Source of the DNA: Undaria pinnatifida
Lineage: Eukaryota > Sar > Phaeophyceae > Laminariales > Alariaceae
DNA: 64,000 bases
Reading direction: 5' to 3'
NCBI GenBank assembly: GCA_012845835.1
Contig: JABAKD010000018.1
Coordinates: forward strand, 3,292,229-3,356,228
This document shows, piece after piece, positions 62,321 to 64,000 of the stretch; within the stretch, counting starts at the first letter, position 1, and the number at the start of each line of letters is the position of its first letter. Under the pieces are notes generated by a model. The model ran no database searches, was not told the DNA's origin, and worked only from the letters and a program-made list of their open reading frames with translations. Position numbers and translations under genes: made by a program.

Positions 62321-62632
62321 TTATAACTCTTGCATCTTCGCGAACTCTAACCGCGCCCCCCACGTACACCACACACACCGCTCCGGAGACGCGGCTAGGT
62401 AATCCCGTCGCCCGAGCTCCCGGTCGCGGCAATAATCCCGCAAGTTGACATCCAGCTTTCTCGTCCACGGGGTCCTCTTCGCGTCCGAGTTGACCGCGTG
62501 CACATGCGGAGTCAAATACTTGGCTTGGCGGGCGAATCCAGGGACTACCTCGTGCCCGCCCACGATACCAGCAAGACCCCCTACCGCTTTCGATCGGCGT
62601 GCTCTTGATAGCTTGCACACGACGAGCCGCAA
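62321..62632 (-). pseudogene. Region A coding fragment, copy 4
   Basis: 103 open codons from ATG, sharing HEVVP, QAKYLTPHV, NLRDY, LGRRDYLAAS and ERCVWCTW with the other copies. Because copy 4 is the most diverged unit, survival of this frame and of the CxxC across four copies is the main reason to treat it as a former coding domain rather than a chance ORF. Confidence 0.42.
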
Positions 62633-64000
62633 CCGGGAATGGTCCGGGGTTGCTCTTTTGCGTTGTTTTGCACTCTTCTACGACCCAGATTCACGACTCA
62701 GTCGTGCCTCATTCTCTCCACAAAACACCATAAACATCACCTTGTCTGTTACGTTGTATTTTTGTTTCGTGCGCAGACAAAGCTATCCTACAGCATCTAC
62801 AACATAGACCCCTGTTGTCAACTTGGCCATATCCTGCGACATGTAGTTTGCATGTGTTGTATTTGAGGCGGAACTCGAGCGTCAGCGCACGCACAGGTTG
62901 CGCTCAACGTGCTGGCGCATAAAACACCGGTGGGTACATGCATTCCGCGCGACTTCGGGAATCGGTCCTACGCGGACAAGCAAGGTGTTGGTGATGATAA
63001 ATGTTGAAGCTGGTATCAGCGCGTCGTCGTTTGTCATACTAAGGGGGGCAAGAAACGTCCAGGCAAACAGATGAAGCCCCCCCCCCCTCCTTGGTACAAG
63101 GGGGGGAGTGTGGGGGGGGGGGGTTCCTCAGGGCGGGAGTTCTTCCCCTTTGTGAGAAAGGAATGGGATCTTGATGAACGGCCCTAAGCTGCTTCCCGCA
63201 AGACTCCGTGTGTTGGTAATCCGCGGACAGGCAAGGTTACGAATGTAATAAAAAAAAGGATGTGAGCCGCTTTTCGCACATTTTCGTTGGTCGATCTTTC
63301 GCTGAGGCACCGCGGAGAGACAGGGACTTACACGTTACTGCATTTTTGTTCAGCAGGCCCATCGTCCATCATTGGTGGAGGCCCCCTCATGATCATGGGG
63401 AATTTAACAAGACAACGGAAAATTTCAATATCCGCCTTCTCATTCAGTTTTCCATCTGAATGGGAATTATGATTTATAACTGAACGCCTTGTTTGATGCA
63501 CTCGTTCGAACAACTGTTGATACGTCCGAGATAAGCCGGGGCAGTCCATCTACACCGCCCACCCAAAAGCTAAATACGACGAGAAAAGGAACAAATGAAC
63601 CAACAAAGACATTGAGAAAACGAACAATCCAAATATTGAAAATTTATGGGAACAAATAACGGAAGAAAGCGGAACAAACACAAGAACCAAAAGAACCAAA
63701 AGGAAAAAGAAAAACGAATTTTGCACGAACAAGCATATATTGGACGAGATTTTACCCACGTCGCTCCCCGTGCTCCTCGGGTATGCCCCTCCCAACAACT
63801 CATCCCCCCTGCGATCACCGGCTAAGTTTTCGACGGCACCTTGACCGGATGTCGTCTAAAGATCATGTTGCTATACCGCATCCTTTTATTTTAGCTGCGG
63901 ATAAGCAGGAAGACAAGCAGTGATGTCTTTAAAACACCAAAGCAAACGAGGTTCACGAAAATGAACTACAAAGTCAGCGATGGATATCTTGCTAACGGCC
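62633..64000. other. Non-coding stretch, copy 4
   Basis: Equivalent of 1440-2820 with many indels; holds the G-rich tract and a diverged A-rich tract. No gene seen before the window ends. Confidence 0.45.
63077..63123. repeat. Pyrimidine/G-rich hairpin tract, copy 4
   Basis: C-run of about ten, CCTTGGTACAAGG core, a G-run, AGTGT and then a 12-G run. The hairpin core is conserved while run lengths vary. Confidence 0.7.

Larger units (their letters stand above)
60644..64000. repeat. Macrosatellite unit, copy 4 (partial, diverged)
   Basis: Start of a fourth unit, cut by the window edge at the equivalent of about position 2820 of copy 1, just before the 484-codon ORF would begin. It is the most diverged copy: many substitutions, several indels (for example near 63940, where about 25 bp present in copies 1-3 are missing) and a ~545-bp extra segment with C-tracts. 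It keeps the region deleted in copy 3, so it works as an outgroup for the other three. Whether it still carries an intact ORF cannot be seen here. Confidence 0.92.

Noticed and set aside
1-64000. CRISPR array, bacterial operon or phage island
   Set aside because: No short regularly spaced direct repeats with unique spacers, no gene clusters with ribosome-binding sites; the regular repeats are a 20-kb tandem unit and ~225-bp subrepeats.

Overview
The window is eukaryotic in character. It has one candidate gene per ~20 kb, long non-coding stretches, LTR-type and Helitron-like insertions and a tRNA-derived fragment. There are no operons, ribosome-binding sites or recognisable bacterial or viral genes. 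Overall GC is near 50% by eye. I cannot name the species; an algal or protist nuclear genome is a guess.

Almost everything is explained by one structure, a head-to-tail macrosatellite with a unit of about 19.5 kb. Copy 1 spans 1-21527, copy 2 21528-41157, copy 3 41158-60643, and a partial, more diverged copy 4 spans 60644-64000. Copies 1-3 differ mainly by point changes of a few percent plus a handful of clean insertions, deletions and duplications. These act as natural filled-site/empty-site comparisons.

Each full unit runs in this order: diverged direct repeats (about 450-625 in copy 1); a decayed minus-strand coding fragment with a CxxC motif (1110-1436); a pyrimidine/G-rich tract (1901-1950); a purine-rich A-rich tract; one GC-rich minus-strand ORF of 484 codons (3005-4459); a long non-coding stretch with a conserved hairpin (7104-7131) and a possible decayed coding relic (8217-8720); a second fragment homologous to the first decayed coding domain (15791-15979) inside a diverged direct repeat; and a terminal block of four ~225-bp degenerate tandem repeats (20627-21527) that closes the unit.

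The 484-residue protein is the only ORF I would defend as a candidate gene. It is intact in all three full copies and built on a degenerate ~39-residue Ser/Thr/Asp-rich repeat with an LDPV-like core. Outside it, the longer ORFs that can be compared between copies change mostly at replacement positions and look neutral.

Copy-specific events are: a ~1.8-kb Helitron-like insertion in copy 1 (11537-13355); a 389-bp perfect tandem duplication in copy 1 (18854-19631); a 269-bp probable solo LTR in copy 2 (29592-29860); a 344-bp miniature LTR element (TRIM-like) in copy 3 (51749-52092); a 189-bp deletion in copy 3 at 41825/41826; and a ~545-bp segment with long C-tracts in copy 4 (61170-61715). Mosaic similarity between copies, and an abrupt homogenised block around the 484-codon ORF, point to ongoing gene conversion in the array.
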